This document shows, piece by piece, positions 8,486 through 20,568 of a stretch of DNA of 64,000 nucleotides. The notes beneath the pieces were generated by a model. It searched no databases and had not been told where the DNA came from. It saw only the letters and a list, made by a program, of their open reading frames with translations. The position numbers were made by a program, and so were the translations under genes. Source of the stretch: Streptomyces sp. NBC_00344. Its GTDB lineage: Bacteria > Actinomycetota > Actinomycetes > Streptomycetales > Streptomycetaceae. Every line of letters begins with the position of its first letter. Within the stretch, counting starts at the first letter, position 1. The stretch is from NCBI RefSeq assembly GCF_036088315.1, contig NZ_CP107996.1:5415501-5479500 (forward strand). Direction: 5' to 3'.

Positions 8486-10465
8486 ATGGCAGACCCCTCC
8501 AGCTACCGCCCCAAGCCGGGACAGATCCCCGACTCGCCGGGGGTCTACAAATTCCGCGACGAACACCGCCGGGTGATCTACGTCGGGAAGGCGAAAAGCC
8601 TGCGCCCGCGCCTGTCCTCGTACTTCCAGGACCTGGCCAATCTGCACCCGCGCACCCGCACGATGGTCACCACTGCCGCCTCAGTGGAGTGGACGGTCGT
8701 CGCCACCGAGGTGGAGGCGCTGCAGCTCGAATACTCCTGGATCAAGGAGTTCGACCCGCGGTTCAACGTCAAGTACCGGGACGACAAGAGTTATCCGTCC
8801 CTCGCGGTGACCCTCAACGAGGAATACCCCCGTGTCCAGGTGATGCGCGGACCCAAGAAGAAGGGCGTGCGGTATTTCGGGCCCTACGGCCACGCCTGGG
8901 CCATCCGCGAGACCGTTGACCTGATGCTCCGGGTCTTCCCGGTGCGCACCTGCTCGGCCGGTGTGTTCAAGCGCTCCGCGCAGATCGGGCGGCCCTGCCT
9001 GCTGGGGTACATCGGCAAGTGCTCGGCGCCGTGTGTCGGCCGGGTGACACCCGAGGAACACCGTGAACTGGCCGAGGAGTTCTGCGACTTCATGGCCGGG
9101 CGCACCGGCGCGTACATCCGCCGGATCGAGCGGGACATGCACGAGGCCGCCGAGGAGATGGAGTACGAAAGGGCGGCGCGGCTGCGCGACGACATAGAGG
9201 CGCTGAAGCGCGCGCTGGAGAAGAACGCCATCGTCTTCACCGACGCCACCGACGCGGATCTCATCGCCGTGGCCGAGGACGAGCTCGAAGCCGCCGTCCA
9301 GATCTTCCATGTCCGCGGCGGCCGGGTGCGGGGCCAGCGCGGCTGGGTGACCGACAAGGTCGAGGCGGTCGACACCGCCGGTCTGGTGGAGCACGCCCTC
9401 CAGCAGTTGTACGGCGAGGAGAAGGGCGACGCGGTGCCCAAGGAGGTGCTCGTCCCTGCGCTGCCCGACGAGGCGGAAGCCGTCGGCCAGTGGCTGGCAG
9501 GCCGGCGCGGTTCACAGGTCTCGCTGCGCATCCCGCAGCGTGGTGACAAGAAGGACCTGATGACCACGGTCCAGCGCAACGCCCAGCAGGCCCTGGTACT
9601 GCACAAGACCAAGCGCGCCTCCGACCTCACCACCCGGTCGCGGGCCCTCGAGGAGATCGCGGAGGCACTCGGCCTCGACAGTGCCCCGCTGCGTATCGAG
9701 TGCTACGACATCTCCCATCTGCAGGGTGATGACGTGGTGGCTTCCATGGTGGTCTTCGAGGACGGCCTGGCCCGCAAGAGCGAATACCGCCGCTTCCAGA
9801 TCAAGACCTTCGAAGGGCAGGACGACGTCCGCTCCATGCACGAGGTGATCACCCGCCGCTTCAGGCGCTATCTGCAGGACAAGGAGAAGACGGGGGAGTG
9901 GACCGAGGAGTCCACGGCCGAGTCCCCGGAGGACGACGGCCGCCCCAAGCGGTTCGCCTACCCGCCGCAGCTGGTCGTGGTCGACGGTGGCCGGCCCCAG
10001 GTGGCTGCGGCCGGCCGCGCTCTCGCCGAGCTCGGCATCGATGATGTCGCCGTCTGCGGTCTCGCCAAGCGCCTCGAGGAGGTCTGGCTCCCCGACGACG
10101 AGGATCCGGTGGTCCTGCCCCGTTCGAGCGAAGGGCTCTACCTTCTCCAGCGGGTGCGTGACGAGGCCCACCGCTTCGCCATCACGTATCAGCGGGCCAA
10201 GCGGGCCAAGCGGTTCAAGGCCGGTCCGCTGGACTCGGTCGCCGGTCTCGGCGAGACCAGGAAACAGGCTCTGATCAAGCACTTCGGTTCCGTGAAGAAG
10301 TTGAAGCAAGCGACAATTGAACAGATCTGTGAAGTTCCCGGGATAGGCCGCAAGACGGCCGAGACCGTGGCCGCCGCTCTCGCACAGGCGGCCCCGGCCG
10401 TACCCGCAGTGAACACGGCCACTGGAGAGATCATGGAAGACGACGGGGGCAGCACCGATGAGTGA
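8486..10465 (+). CDS. uvrC: Excinuclease ABC subunit C
   Basis: The 659-residue nuclease that makes both incisions in nucleotide excision repair. The GIY-YIG domain is at the N-terminus (GVYKFRD...[18 protein letters not shown]). Then come a Cys-rich [13 protein letters not shown] segment, a UVR motif (about residues 210-245), the RNase H-like endonuclease half ([24 protein letters not shown]) and tandem helix-hairpin-helix motifs at the C-terminus ([12 protein letters not shown]...[12 protein letters not shown]). ATG 8486 gives the family start [15 protein letters not shown]. Its end overlaps rapZ by eight bases, so the two are co-transcribed. Confidence 0.97.
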   Translation: MADPSSYRPKPGQIPDSPGVYKFRDEHRRVIYVGKAKSLRPRLSSYFQDLANLHPRTRTMVTTAASVEWTVVATEVEALQLEYSWIKEFDPRFNVKYRDDKSYPSLAVTLNEEYPRVQVMRGPKKKGVRYFGPYGHAWAIRETVDLMLRVFPVRTCSAGVFKRSAQIGRPCLLGYIGKCSAPCVGRVTPEEHRELAEEFCDFMAGRTGAYIRRIERDMHEAAEEMEYERAARLRDDIEALKRALEKNAIVFTDATDADLIAVAEDELEAAVQIFHVRGGRVRGQRGWVTDKVEAVDTAGLVEHALQQLYGEEKGDAVPKEVLVPALPDEAEAVGQWLAGRRGSQVSLRIPQRGDKKDLMTTVQRNAQQALVLHKTKRASDLTTRSRALEEIAEALGLDSAPLRIECYDISHLQGDDVVASMVVFEDGLARKSEYRRFQIKTFEGQDDVRSMHEVITRRFRRYLQDKEKTGEWTEESTAESPEDDGRPKRFAYPPQLVVVDGGRPQVAAAGRALAELGIDDVAVCGLAKRLEEVWLPDDEDPVVLPRSSEGLYLLQRVRDEAHRFAITYQRAKRAKRFKAGPLDSVAGLGETRKQALIKHFGSVKKLKQATIEQICEVPGIGRKTAETVAAALAQAAPAVPAVNTATGEIMEDDGGSTDE

Positions 10466-11396
10466 TGAGCAGGAACGGAACGGAGCACACGTGAGTACGG
10501 GCAGTACGGGCACACCGGCCGAGGCCACCGAAGCGGCCATCCCGGAACTCGTGATCATCTCCGGGATGTCCGGCGCGGGCCGCTCGACCGCCGCCAAATG
10601 CCTGGAGGACCTCGGCTGGTTCGTCGTCGACAACCTGCCGCCCGCGCTGATCCCCACCATGGTGGAGCTGGGCGCCCGCTCGCAGGGCAACGTGGCCCGT
10701 ATCGCCGTGGTCGTCGATGTCCGCGGCCGCCGCTTCTTCGACAACCTCAGGCAGTCACTGTCCGATCTCGAAGCCAAGCAGGTCACCCGGCGGATCGTGT
10801 TCCTGGAGTCGTCGGACGACGCCCTGGTGCGCAGGTTCGAGTCGGTCCGCAGGCCGCACCCGCTGCAGGGCGACGGGCGGATCACCGACGGCATCGCCGC
10901 CGAGCGTGATCTGCTGCGCGAGCTGCGTGGTGACGCCGACCTGGTGATCGACACCTCCAGCCTGAACGTCCATGAGCTGCGCGCCAAGATGGACGCCCAG
11001 TTCGCCGGTGACGAGGAGCCGGAGCTGCGCGCCACGGTGATGTCGTTCGGCTACAAGTACGGCCTCCCCGTCGATGCCGATCTGGTCGTCGACTGCCGCT
11101 TCCTGCCCAACCCGCACTGGGTGCCCGAGCTGCGCCCCTTCACCGGGCTCAACGAGGAGGTCTCCGCCTATGTCTTCAACCAGCCGGGGGCCAAGGAGTT
11201 CCTCAACCAGTACAGCGAGCTGCTGCAGATCATCGCCACCGGCTACCGCCGTGAGGGCAAGCGCTATGTGACCATCGCGGTCGGCTGCACCGGCGGCAAG
11301 CACCGCTCGGTCGCGATGTCCGAGAAGCTCGCCGCCCGGCTGGCATCGGAAGGGATCGAGACGGTGCTCGTCCATCGCGACATGGGGCGCGAGTGA
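10458..11396 (+). CDS. rapZ: RapZ/YvcJ-family P-loop nucleotide-binding protein
   Basis: A 312-residue member of the RapZ (YvcJ) family, which in enterobacteria adapts RNase E to small RNAs in amino-sugar control. The Walker A-like loop GMSGAGRST (residues 36-44) has Arg where Lys is usual, as I recall for other actinobacterial homologues. The family motif [16 protein letters not shown] follows. The C-terminal half holds the conserved [10 protein letters not shown] segment. Roughly the first 30 residues are a Ser/Thr/Glu-rich extension. It starts inside uvrC and ends overlapping yvcK (ATG...GTGA), forming the conserved rapZ-yvcK-whiA block. Confidence 0.93.
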   Translation: MSDEQERNGAHVSTGSTGTPAEATEAAIPELVIISGMSGAGRSTAAKCLEDLGWFVVDNLPPALIPTMVELGARSQGNVARIAVVVDVRGRRFFDNLRQSLSDLEAKQVTRRIVFLESSDDALVRRFESVRRPHPLQGDGRITDGIAAERDLLRELRGDADLVIDTSSLNVHELRAKMDAQFAGDEEPELRATVMSFGYKYGLPVDADLVVDCRFLPNPHWVPELRPFTGLNEEVSAYVFNQPGAKEFLNQYSELLQIIATGYRREGKRYVTIAVGCTGGKHRSVAMSEKLAARLASEGIETVLVHRDMGRE

Positions 11397-12411
11397 CAGG
11401 CCGTACGGCGCCGAGACTGCGGCGGGTACGGCTGATTCCGGGGCGTACGCGGAGCGGCGCTCAGCCCAAGGTGGTCGCCCTCGGCGGCGGCATGGGCCTG
11501 TCCGCTTCGCTTGCCGCCCTGCGCCGGATCACCGGTGACCTCACCGCGGTGGTGACCGTCGCCGACGACGGCGGCTCCAGCGGCCGGCTCCGTGAGGAGC
11601 TGGGCGTGCTGCCGCCGGGCGATCTGCGCAAGGCACTCGCCGCGCTGTGCGGTGACGACGACTGGGGTCAGACCTGGGCCAGGGTCATCCAGCACCGCTT
11701 CCAGTCCCAGGGAGACCTGCACGAGCACGCGGTCGGCAATCTGCTGATCGTGGCCTTGTGGGAGCAGCTCGGCGACCATGTCCAGGCTCTGGACCTGGTC
11801 GGCAGACTGCTCGGAGCGCACGGCAGGGTGCTGCCGATGTCCGCGGTGCCGCTGGAGCTGCAGGCCCTGGTACGCGGCCACGACCCGGACCACCCCGACG
11901 AGGTCGGCACCGTCCGCGGGCAGGCGACGGTCGCCCTCACCCCCGGGGAGGTGCAGTCGGTCCACCTCGTGCCGAACGACCCGCCGGCCGTCCCCGAGGC
12001 ACTCGCCGCGGTCCTCGACGCCGACTGGGTGGTGCTGGGCCCGGGCTCCTGGTTCTCCTCGGTCATCCCGCATCTGCTGGTGCCCGAACTCCTGGACGCA
12101 CTGATCGAGACGAAGGCCCGCAAGGTCCTCTCGCTGAACCTCGCGCCGCAGCCCGGTGAAACCGATGGCTTCTCACCGCAGCGTCATTTGGAGGTTTTGG
12201 CCCGACACGCCCCTAAACTCGCCCTGGACGTGGTGCTCGCCGACGAGGCCGCCGTGCCCGACCGCGAGTCGCTCGCCGAAGCCGCCAAACGGCTCGGTGC
12301 GACGGTCGAGCTGGCGCCCGTGGCCTCGCCCGATGGCTCCCCGACGCACGACCGGGAGCTGCTGGCCGCCGCGTACGACCGTATTTTTCGGATGCATGGA
12401 AGGATCGGCCC

Positions 12412-12421
<10 letters not shown>
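11393..12421 (+). CDS. yvcK: Gluconeogenesis factor YvcK family protein
   Basis: A 342-residue YvcK/CofD-like protein. It has the nucleotide-sugar-binding start [20 protein letters not shown] (glycines at residues 31-33), [31 protein letters not shown] and the later [17 protein letters not shown]. In Bacillus YvcK binds UDP-GlcNAc and is needed for growth on gluconeogenic substrates and for cell shape. The GTG start overlaps the rapZ stop, and the end overlaps whiA by ten bases. The basic first 25 residues are variable and the true start could be a little downstream. Confidence 0.93.
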
Positions 12422-14608
<2,187 letters not shown>

Positions 14609-14643
14609 TCAGCAGGTAGACACCTCGATGTGAGCACGGGGCT

Positions 14644-14669
14644 CGGACCGCGCAAGGAAGCGCGGTCCG
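14644..14669 (+). terminator. Hairpin between gap and pgk
   Basis: A perfect ten-bp stem (14644-14653 with 14660-14669) carries an AAGGAA loop, in the 104-base gap between gap and pgk. No T-run follows. It may attenuate transcription or stabilise or process the gap mRNA so that gap is expressed above pgk. Confidence 0.5.
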
Positions 14670-14712
14670 GGCCCCGTCGCCTGTCCAGCTCGTCCAAGGA
14701 GTCCAGGAACGC

Positions 14713-15924
14713 ATGAAGACCATCGACGAACTTCTCGCCGAAGGGGTCGCGGGCAAGCGGGTTTTCGTCCGTGCCGACCTCAATGTGCCGCTCTCCGGCA
14801 CCACCATCACCGACGACGGCCGGATCAGGGCCGTACAGCCGACGGTGGCCAAGCTCGCCGAGGCCGGCGCGCGGGTCGTCGTCGCCTCCCACCTGGGCCG
14901 CCCCAAGGGCGCCCCGGACCCGGCGTTCTCGCTGGCCCCTGCCGCCGCGCGCCTCGGGGAGCTCCTCGGTGCCGACGTCGCCTTCGCGAAGGACACGGTC
15001 GGTGAATCCGCCCGCGCCACGGTCGCCGCTCTCACCGACGGCCGGGTCGCCGTCATCGAGAACCTCCGCTTCAACGCCGGTGAGACGTCGAAGGACGACG
15101 CCGAGCGCGGTGCCTTCGCCGACCAGCTGGCCGAGCTGGCCGATCTGTACGTCGGTGACGGCTTCGGCGCCGTGCACCGCAAGCACGCCTCGGTCTTCGA
15201 CCTGCCGGCGCGCCTGCCGCACGCCGCGGGGTATCTGATCGCCACCGAGGTGGGCGTTCTCAAGAAGCTGACGACGGACGTCCGTCGTCCGTACGCGGTG
15301 GTGCTCGGCGGGGCCAAGGTCTCCGACAAGCTCGGCGTCATCGACCACCTCCTGGAGCGGGCCGACCGCATCCTCATCGGCGGTGGCATGGCGTACACCT
15401 TCCTCAAGGCCCAGGGGCACGAGGTCGGCAGCTCCCTCCTCCAGGAGGACCAGATCCCGGTGGTGCTGGAATACCTGCAGCGCGCCAAGGACAAGGGCGT
15501 GGAGTTCGTGCTCCCCGTCGACGTCGTGGTGTCGGAGCAGTTCCCGGACCTCAAGGCCAAGGCGCCGACCCACCCCGCCACCGTAGCGGCTGACGCCATG
15601 CCGGCCGGGAAAATGGGCCTCGACAACGGCCCCGAGACCAACAAGCTCTACGCCTCGAAGCTTGCCGACGCGGCCACCGTTTTCTGGAACGGCCCGATGG
15701 GCGTCTTCGAGCACCCCGACTACGCGGACGGCACCAGGGCCGTCGCGCAGGCGCTTCTCGACAGCGACGCCTTCACGGTCGTCGGCGGTGGGGACTCCGC
15801 CGCCGCTGTCCGCATCCTGGGCTTTGACGAAAACGAATTCGGACATATTTCGACCGGTGGCGGCGCCAGCCTCGAGTACCTCGAGGGCAAGACGCTTCCC
15901 GGCCTCGCCGCACTGGAGGACTGA
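14713..15924 (+). CDS. pgk: Phosphoglycerate kinase
   Basis: The 403-residue glycolytic kinase that makes ATP from 1,3-bisphosphoglycerate. The signature [12 protein letters not shown] is at residues 18-29, the substrate motif SHLGRPKG follows, then [10 protein letters not shown] and the nucleotide-binding end [16 protein letters not shown]...[18 protein letters not shown]. Length and motifs are complete. It ends six bases before tpiA, so the two are in one transcript. Confidence 0.97.
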   Translation: MKTIDELLAEGVAGKRVFVRADLNVPLSGTTITDDGRIRAVQPTVAKLAEAGARVVVASHLGRPKGAPDPAFSLAPAAARLGELLGADVAFAKDTVGESARATVAALTDGRVAVIENLRFNAGETSKDDAERGAFADQLAELADLYVGDGFGAVHRKHASVFDLPARLPHAAGYLIATEVGVLKKLTTDVRRPYAVVLGGAKVSDKLGVIDHLLERADRILIGGGMAYTFLKAQGHEVGSSLLQEDQIPVVLEYLQRAKDKGVEFVLPVDVVVSEQFPDLKAKAPTHPATVAADAMPAGKMGLDNGPETNKLYASKLADAATVFWNGPMGVFEHPDYADGTRAVAQALLDSDAFTVVGGGDSAAAVRILGFDENEFGHISTGGGASLEYLEGKTLPGLAALED

Positions 15925-15930
15925 ACCTCA

Positions 15931-16716
15931 ATGACCAACCCCCAAGGCCGGACCCCGCTGATGGCGGGCAACTGGAAGATGAACCTCAACCACCTCGAGG
16001 CCATCGCACACGTCCAGAAGCTCTCCTTCGGGCTCGCCGACAAGGACTACGACGCGGTCGAGGTGGCGGTCCTGCCGCCCTTCGTCGATCTGCGTTCCGT
16101 CCAGACCCTCGTCGACGGCGACAAGCTGAAGATCAAGTACGGCGCCCAGGACCTCTCGGCGCACGACTCCGGTGCGTTCACCGGTGAGATCTCGGGTCCC
16201 ATGCTGGCCAAGCTGAAGTGCACCTACGTGACCGTGGGGCACAGTGAGCGCCGCCAGTACCACGCCGAGAGCGACGAGATCTGCAACGCCAAGGTCAAGG
16301 CCGCCTACCGGCACGGACTCACCCCGATTCTGTGCGTCGGTGAGGGCCTGGACATCCGCAAGGCCGGCCAGCAGGTGCCGTACACGCTGAACCAGCTCGA
16401 CGGTGCGCTCAAGGACGTCCCGGCGGAGCAGGCCGAGTCGATCGTGATCGCCTATGAGCCGGTATGGGCGATCGGTACCGGTGAGGTGGCCACCCCGGAG
16501 GACGCGCAGGAGGTCTGCGGCGCGATCCGTGCCCGGCTGGGCGAGCTGTACTCGCCCGAGCTGGCCGGGAAGGTCCGCATCCAGTACGGCGGCTCGGTGA
16601 AGTCGGGCAACGTCGCCGCGATCATGGCGCAGCCCGATGTGGACGGTGCGCTGGTCGGTGGCGCCGCCCTGGATGCCGACGAGTTCGTCAAGATCGTCCG
16701 GTTCCGCGACCAGTGA
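15931..16716 (+). CDS. tpiA: Triosephosphate isomerase
   Basis: A 261-residue TIM barrel that interconverts dihydroxyacetone phosphate and glyceraldehyde 3-phosphate. Catalytic residues are visible: Lys in AGNWKMN, His in VGHSERR and Glu in [11 protein letters not shown]; the phosphate loop is GGSVKSGN and GALVGGAAL. It lies six bases after pgk and is the last of the gap-pgk-tpiA set. secG follows after about 105 bases. Confidence 0.97.
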   Translation: MTNPQGRTPLMAGNWKMNLNHLEAIAHVQKLSFGLADKDYDAVEVAVLPPFVDLRSVQTLVDGDKLKIKYGAQDLSAHDSGAFTGEISGPMLAKLKCTYVTVGHSERRQYHAESDEICNAKVKAAYRHGLTPILCVGEGLDIRKAGQQVPYTLNQLDGALKDVPAEQAESIVIAYEPVWAIGTGEVATPEDAQEVCGAIRARLGELYSPELAGKVRIQYGGSVKSGNVAAIMAQPDVDGALVGGAALDADEFVKIVRFRDQ

Positions 16717-16821
16717 GTATGCGGTAGCGCGGATCCGTCGTACCCTTGCGGGGCCGAGACGGCTGGCAGCAGTCGTCCGGCCCCTTCGTCCGTTTTGAGT
16801 TCCGAGGAAGTTGGTCCAGCC

Positions 16822-17058
16822 GTGATTCTGGGGTTCTCGATCGCCCTGATCGTCTTCAGCCTGCTGCTGATGCTGCTGGTGCTGATGCACAAGGGAAAGG
16901 GCGGCGGCCTCTCCGACATGTTCGGTGGCGGCATGCAGTCGTCCGTCGGCGGCTCCTCGGTCGCCGAGCGCAACCTGGACCGCATCACCGTGGTGCTCGG
17001 CATCTGCTGGTTCGCGTGCATTGTCGTACTGGGTCTGCTGATGAAGCTGAACCGCTGA
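16822..17058 (+). CDS. secG: Preprotein translocase subunit SecG
   Basis: A 78-residue protein with two transmembrane helices (about residues 2-22 and 53-73). A Gly-rich cytoplasmic loop between them, HKGKGGGLSDMFGGGM, is the SecG hallmark. It joins SecYE in the membrane export channel. GTG 16822 is preceded by GAGGAAG (16804-16810). A TTG at 16795 would add nine residues and is less likely. secG next to tpiA is the usual actinobacterial order. Confidence 0.93.
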   Translation: MILGFSIALIVFSLLLMLLVLMHKGKGGGLSDMFGGGMQSSVGGSSVAERNLDRITVVLGICWFACIVVLGLLMKLNR

Positions 17059-17124
17059 CCTTCCGGCATCCGCGTTCTCCGCGTTTCGGTGCGCGATTCG
17101 GTGCGGGGGTGTAACTCCAATCAC

Positions 17125-17152
17125 TGGACGCGCGTTGGGCCTTACGTAGACT
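17125..17152 (+). promoter_or_regulatory. Possible promoter of the RbpA-family gene
   Basis: TGGACG (17125-17130) and TAGACT (17147-17152) are 16 bases apart and resemble TTGAC/TAGRRT boxes. The GTG start is 40 bases further on. I see no clear SigR-type GGAAT-N18-GTT pair. Confidence 0.35.
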
Positions 17153-17191
17153 GGGGCATCTTCGAGCACCATCACGCAGGGAGTTACGACC

Positions 17192-17527
17192 GTGGCAAGT
17201 GGCAACGCGATCCGGGGAAGCCGGGTCGGAGCGGGGCCGATGGGGGAGGCCGAGCGGGGCGAGTCCGCGCCGCGCCTCCGCATCTCCTTCTGGTGCTCGA
17301 ACGGGCACGAGACGCAGCCGAGCTTCGCCAGCGACGCACAGGTTCCGGAGACTTGGGACTGCCCGCGCTGTGGGTTCCCGGCCGGTCAGGACCGGGACAG
17401 CCCGCCGGACCCGCCACGCACCGAGCCCTACAAGACGCATCTCGCGTACGTACGGGAGCGGCGCAGCGACGCGGACGGTGAGGCGATCCTCGCCGAGGCT
17501 CTGGCCAAACTGCGGGGCGAGATCTAG
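17192..17527 (+). CDS. RbpA-family RNA polymerase-binding protein (short second paralogue type)
   Basis: This 111-residue protein aligns by eye with RbpA, the actinobacterial factor that binds the principal sigma factor and RNA polymerase. The metal-site pattern CSNGHE...WDCPRCG (C35, H39, C57, C60) is kept. So is a C-terminal helical segment THLAYVRERRSDADGEAILAEALAKLR, like the sigma-interaction domain. The stretch before it (PPDPPRTEPYK) is poor in the basic residues found in the RbpA basic linker, and the C-terminal extension is missing. Its place between secG and pgi is where Streptomyces carry the second paralogue (RbpB, from memory). Role is inferred. Confidence 0.8.
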   Translation: MASGNAIRGSRVGAGPMGEAERGESAPRLRISFWCSNGHETQPSFASDAQVPETWDCPRCGFPAGQDRDSPPDPPRTEPYKTHLAYVRERRSDADGEAILAEALAKLRGEI

Positions 17528-17538
17528 ATACCTGACAT

Positions 17539-17568
17539 CCGGCCGGATCCCCTCGGGAGTCCGGCCGG
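17539..17568 (+). terminator. Terminator hairpin after the RbpA-family gene
   Basis: CCGGCCGGA (17539-17547) pairs with TCCGGCCGG (17560-17568). The loop holds a nested TCCC/GGGA pair, which extends the stem. It lies 11 bases after the stop. Confidence 0.7.
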
Positions 17569-17780
17569 GCCGCGTTGCCGGTGCCGCCGTCCACCGTCTT
17601 CAGCCAGGGGACCGGACGGCGAAGCCGTGACGGCCGACGCGACGGTGTGTACATCGGCACGATGCGCAGCGTGTTCGTCGCCGCATGTGTCGGACCGGCT
17701 GCCTGGTCGCATGGGCGCGGTGCGCCAGTCGCGGGTGACGGTGACCGCACTGGCGGCGTTCGGGGCCTGCGGGATGCTCC
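17569..17780. other. Non-coding stretch before the MFS remnant
   Basis: In the 520 bases between 17527 and 18048 the hairpin and the MFS remnant are annotated separately. In this part I find no reading with start, ribosome site and protein-like composition. Confidence 0.4.
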
Positions 17781-17999
17781 GGAACGGTCAACCAGGTCAC
17801 GCCGATGCAGCGGCGCAACCCGCAGGCGATGGTGGGCAGAACCAGCGCCGCCTTCCGTAGGCACTCCACCGGCAAAGTCCCGCTGGGCGCACTGATGGGC
17901 GGCCCGGTGGCCGCCGGCCGGGGGCTCGACACGCCCGTACTTCTGACAGCCTGTCTCTTCCTGGCTGCCGTAGCGTCACTCGTACGCCAGATCAATTAG
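17781..17999 (+). pseudogene. Remnant of an MFS transporter C-terminus
   Basis: In the frame ending at the TAG 17997-17999 the translation runs VNQVTPMQRRNPQAMVGR, then RTSAAFR and PLGALMGGPVAAGRGLDTPVLLTACLFLAAVA. This is the pattern of the tenth to twelfth helices of major-facilitator drug exporters (usually VTLRQR..P..LGR..A..R, then G..PLGAL.GG). There is no start codon with a ribosome site and no upstream two thirds, so it is a relic of a lost gene. Confidence 0.5.
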
Positions 18000-18047
18000 G
18001 TTGGATACGCAGCGGGGTATGCAGGCAGGTACGAGAAGAATGGACCG

Positions 18048-19718
18048 ATGTCCGAGATGAACGCAGAAGGCCGTACCAGGCTCAACCAGATGCCCGAGTG
18101 GACCGCTCTGGGCAAGCACCGTGAGCAGCTGGGCAACACGCGTCTGCGGGAGCTGTTCGACAGGGATCCACAGCGAGGGACCGCATACACCCTCCGGGCG
18201 GGCGATCTGTATCTCGACTACTCCAAGCACTTGGTGACCGACGAGACGCTGGGCCTGCTCCGGGAGCTGGCCGCTGCCGCCGGGGTCGCCGAGCTGCGTG
18301 ACGCGATGTTCCGCGGCGAGAAGATCAACACCACCGAGGACCGCGCGGTGCTGCACACCGCCCTGCGTGCCCCGCGCGACGCGGTGATCGAGGTGGACGG
18401 GAAGAACGTCGTGCCGGCGGTGCACACGGTGCTCGACACGATGGCGGCGTTCGCCGACAAGGTCAGGTCGGGGGAGTGGACCGGCCACACCGGCAAGCGG
18501 ATCAGGGCGGTCGTCAACATCGGCATCGGCGGCTCCGACCTGGGCCCCGCGATGGCCTACGAAGCCCTGCGGTCGTTCACCGCGCGCGATCTGCAGGTTC
18601 GTTTCGTCTCGAATGTCGACGGGGCCGATCTGCACGAGGCCGTCAGGGACCTGGACCCCGCCGAGACGCTGTTCATCATCGCGTCGAAGACTTTCACCAC
18701 CATCGAGACCATCACCAATGCCACGTCCGCGCGCAACTGGCTGCTGACCGGCCTGCGGGCCGGCGACGAGGCGGTGGCCAAGCACTTCGTGGCTCTGTCG
18801 ACGAACGCCGAGAAGGTCGCGGACTTCGGCATCGACACGGCCAACATGTTCGAGTTCTGGGACTGGGTCGGCGGCCGTTACTCCTTCGACTCGGCCATCG
18901 GCCTCTCCCTGATGATCGCGATCGGGCCGGACCGCTTCCGGGAGATGCTCGACGGCTTCCACCTGGTCGACGAGCACTTCCGCACCGCCCCCGCCGAGCA
19001 GAACGTCCCCCTGCTGCTCGGCCTGCTCGGTGTCTGGTACGGCGAGTTCTTCGGCGCGCAGTCGCACGCCGTGCTGCCCTACTCGCACTACCTCTCGAAG
19101 TTCACCGCGTATCTCCAGCAGCTGGACATGGAGTCCAACGGCAAGTCCGTGGACCGTGAGGGAAACCCGGTCGACTGGCAGACCGGCCCGGTGGTCTGGG
19201 GCACGCCGGGTACCAACGGCCAGCACGCCTACTACCAGTTGCTGCACCAGGGCACCAAGGTCATCCCTGCCGACTTCATCGGCTTCGCCCGGCCGGTCGA
19301 CGATCTGACGCCGGGTCTTGAGGCCCAGCACGACCTCCTGATGGCCAACTTCTTCGCACAGACGCAGGCTCTCGCCTTCGGCAAGACACCCGACGAGGTA
19401 CGCGCGGAGGGCGTCGCCGATGAGCTGGTGCCGCACAAGACGTTCCGCGGCAACCACCCGACGACGACGATCCTCGCGGACACCCTCACTCCGTCGGTTC
19501 TCGGTCAGCTGATCGCGCTCTACGAGCACAAGGTGTTCGTGCAGGGCGCCATCTGGAACATCGACTCCTTCGACCAGTGGGGTGTCGAGCTCGGCAAGGT
19601 CCTCGCCAAGAAGATCGAGCCGGTCCTCACCGGGGCGGCCCCGGGCCGGGACGCCGGACAGCTGGACAGTTCCACTTCCGCGCTGGTGGACAAGTACCGC
19701 ACCCTGCGGGGCCGTTGA
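18048..19718 (+). CDS. pgi: Glucose-6-phosphate isomerase
   Basis: A 556-residue isomerase that interconverts glucose 6-phosphate and fructose 6-phosphate. It has [18 protein letters not shown], the SKTFTTIET motif, the PGI signature around [19 protein letters not shown], and catalytic Glu/His in the segment ending [18 protein letters not shown]. Length is that of the long bacterial form. It links the upper glycolysis pool to the convergent pentose-phosphate genes, with which it shares a terminator. Confidence 0.97.
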   Translation: MSEMNAEGRTRLNQMPEWTALGKHREQLGNTRLRELFDRDPQRGTAYTLRAGDLYLDYSKHLVTDETLGLLRELAAAAGVAELRDAMFRGEKINTTEDRAVLHTALRAPRDAVIEVDGKNVVPAVHTVLDTMAAFADKVRSGEWTGHTGKRIRAVVNIGIGGSDLGPAMAYEALRSFTARDLQVRFVSNVDGADLHEAVRDLDPAETLFIIASKTFTTIETITNATSARNWLLTGLRAGDEAVAKHFVALSTNAEKVADFGIDTANMFEFWDWVGGRYSFDSAIGLSLMIAIGPDRFREMLDGFHLVDEHFRTAPAEQNVPLLLGLLGVWYGEFFGAQSHAVLPYSHYLSKFTAYLQQLDMESNGKSVDREGNPVDWQTGPVVWGTPGTNGQHAYYQLLHQGTKVIPADFIGFARPVDDLTPGLEAQHDLLMANFFAQTQALAFGKTPDEVRAEGVADELVPHKTFRGNHPTTTILADTLTPSVLGQLIALYEHKVFVQGAIWNIDSFDQWGVELGKVLAKKIEPVLTGAAPGRDAGQLDSSTSALVDKYRTLRGR

Positions 19719-19732
19719 CACCGGAACGGGAA

Positions 19733-19768
19733 ACGGCCCGCACCCCTCGGGCGAGGGGCGCGGGCCGT
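19733..19768. terminator. Bidirectional terminator between pgi and pgl
   Basis: ACGGCCCGC (19733-19741) pairs with GCGGGCCGT (19760-19768). An inner CCCCTCG/CGAGGGG pairing extends the stem. It sits between two convergent stops. Confidence 0.8.
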
Positions 19769-19785
19769 ACCTGTACCGGCGGCCG

Positions 19786-20568
19786 CTATGCGGTGGCCGG
19801 CCCGTAGAGCTGAGGGGGCAGCTGCGAAGCCGCGGCCGAGTCCAGCAGCCACAGGGTGCGGCTGCGGCCGTATGCCCCTGCGGCCGGGGCCTGGACCTCC
19901 CCGGTCCCGGTCAGCGCGAGAGCGGCAGCCCCTGCCTTGTCCTCGCCGGCCGCCAGCAGCCACACCTCACGGGCCGCCCGGATCGCGGGCAGCGTCAGCG
20001 AGATGCGGGTCGGCGGCGGTTTGGGCGCACCGTGCACCCCGACGACGGTGCGCACAGTCTCCCGTACGGCCGGAAGCTCGGGGAAGAGCGAGGCCACATG
20101 GGCGTCCGGGCCCACCCCGAGCATCAGTACGTCGAACGCGGGCACGTCACCGTGGTCCTCCGGCTCCGAAGCGGCGGCCAGATCTGCCGCGTAGGCCGCG
20201 GCCGCAGCCTCCACATCACTGCCGTACGGGCCGTCCGAAGCGGCCATGGCGTGCACTCGCGTGGGGTCCACCCCCACCGTGTCCAGCAGTGCCGCACGGG
20301 CCTGCGTGATGTTGCGCTCCGGATCGCCTTCCGGCAGGAACCGCTCGTCACCCCACCACAGGTCGATCCTCGACCAGTCGACGGCGTCCCGGGCGGGCGC
20401 GTCGGCCAGGGCCGCGAGCAGCCCGTTGCCGTTGCGCCCGCCGGTGAGTACCACCGAAGCGGACCCCCTGGCGGCCTGGGCGTCCACGACCTTGGTGATC
20501 AGCCGGGCCGCCGCGGCCTGCGCCATCAGATCCTTGTCGCGGTGGACGACGAGCTGCGGAGAGCTCAC
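19786..20568 (-). CDS. pgl: 6-phosphogluconolactonase
   Basis: A 260-residue lactonase of the oxidative pentose phosphate pathway. It has the family pattern VVLTGGRNGNGLLAAL, DLWWGDERFLPEGDPERN, LGVGPDAHVASLFPELPAV and VWLLAAGEDKA. It opens 6-phosphogluconolactone, the product of Zwf. The GTG start overlaps the opcA stop (GTGA), so it is the last gene of tkt-tal-zwf-opcA-pgl. Confidence 0.95.
   Translation of the reverse strand: MSSPQLVVHRDKDLMAQAAAARLITKVVDAQAARGSASVVLTGGRNGNGLLAALADAPARDAVDWSRIDLWWGDERFLPEGDPERNITQARAALLDTVGVDPTRVHAMAASDGPYGSDVEAAAAAYAADLAAASEPEDHGDVPAFDVLMLGVGPDAHVASLFPELPAVRETVRTVVGVHGAPKPPPTRISLTLPAIRAAREVWLLAAGEDKAGAAALALTGTGEVQAPAAGAYGRSRTLWLLDSAAASQLPPQLYGPATA

Noticed and set aside
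17060..17191. SigR-type promoter before the RbpA-family gene
   Set aside because: No GGAAT with GTT 18-19 bases later could be found; the closest (GTAAC-N18-GTT) misses key bases.
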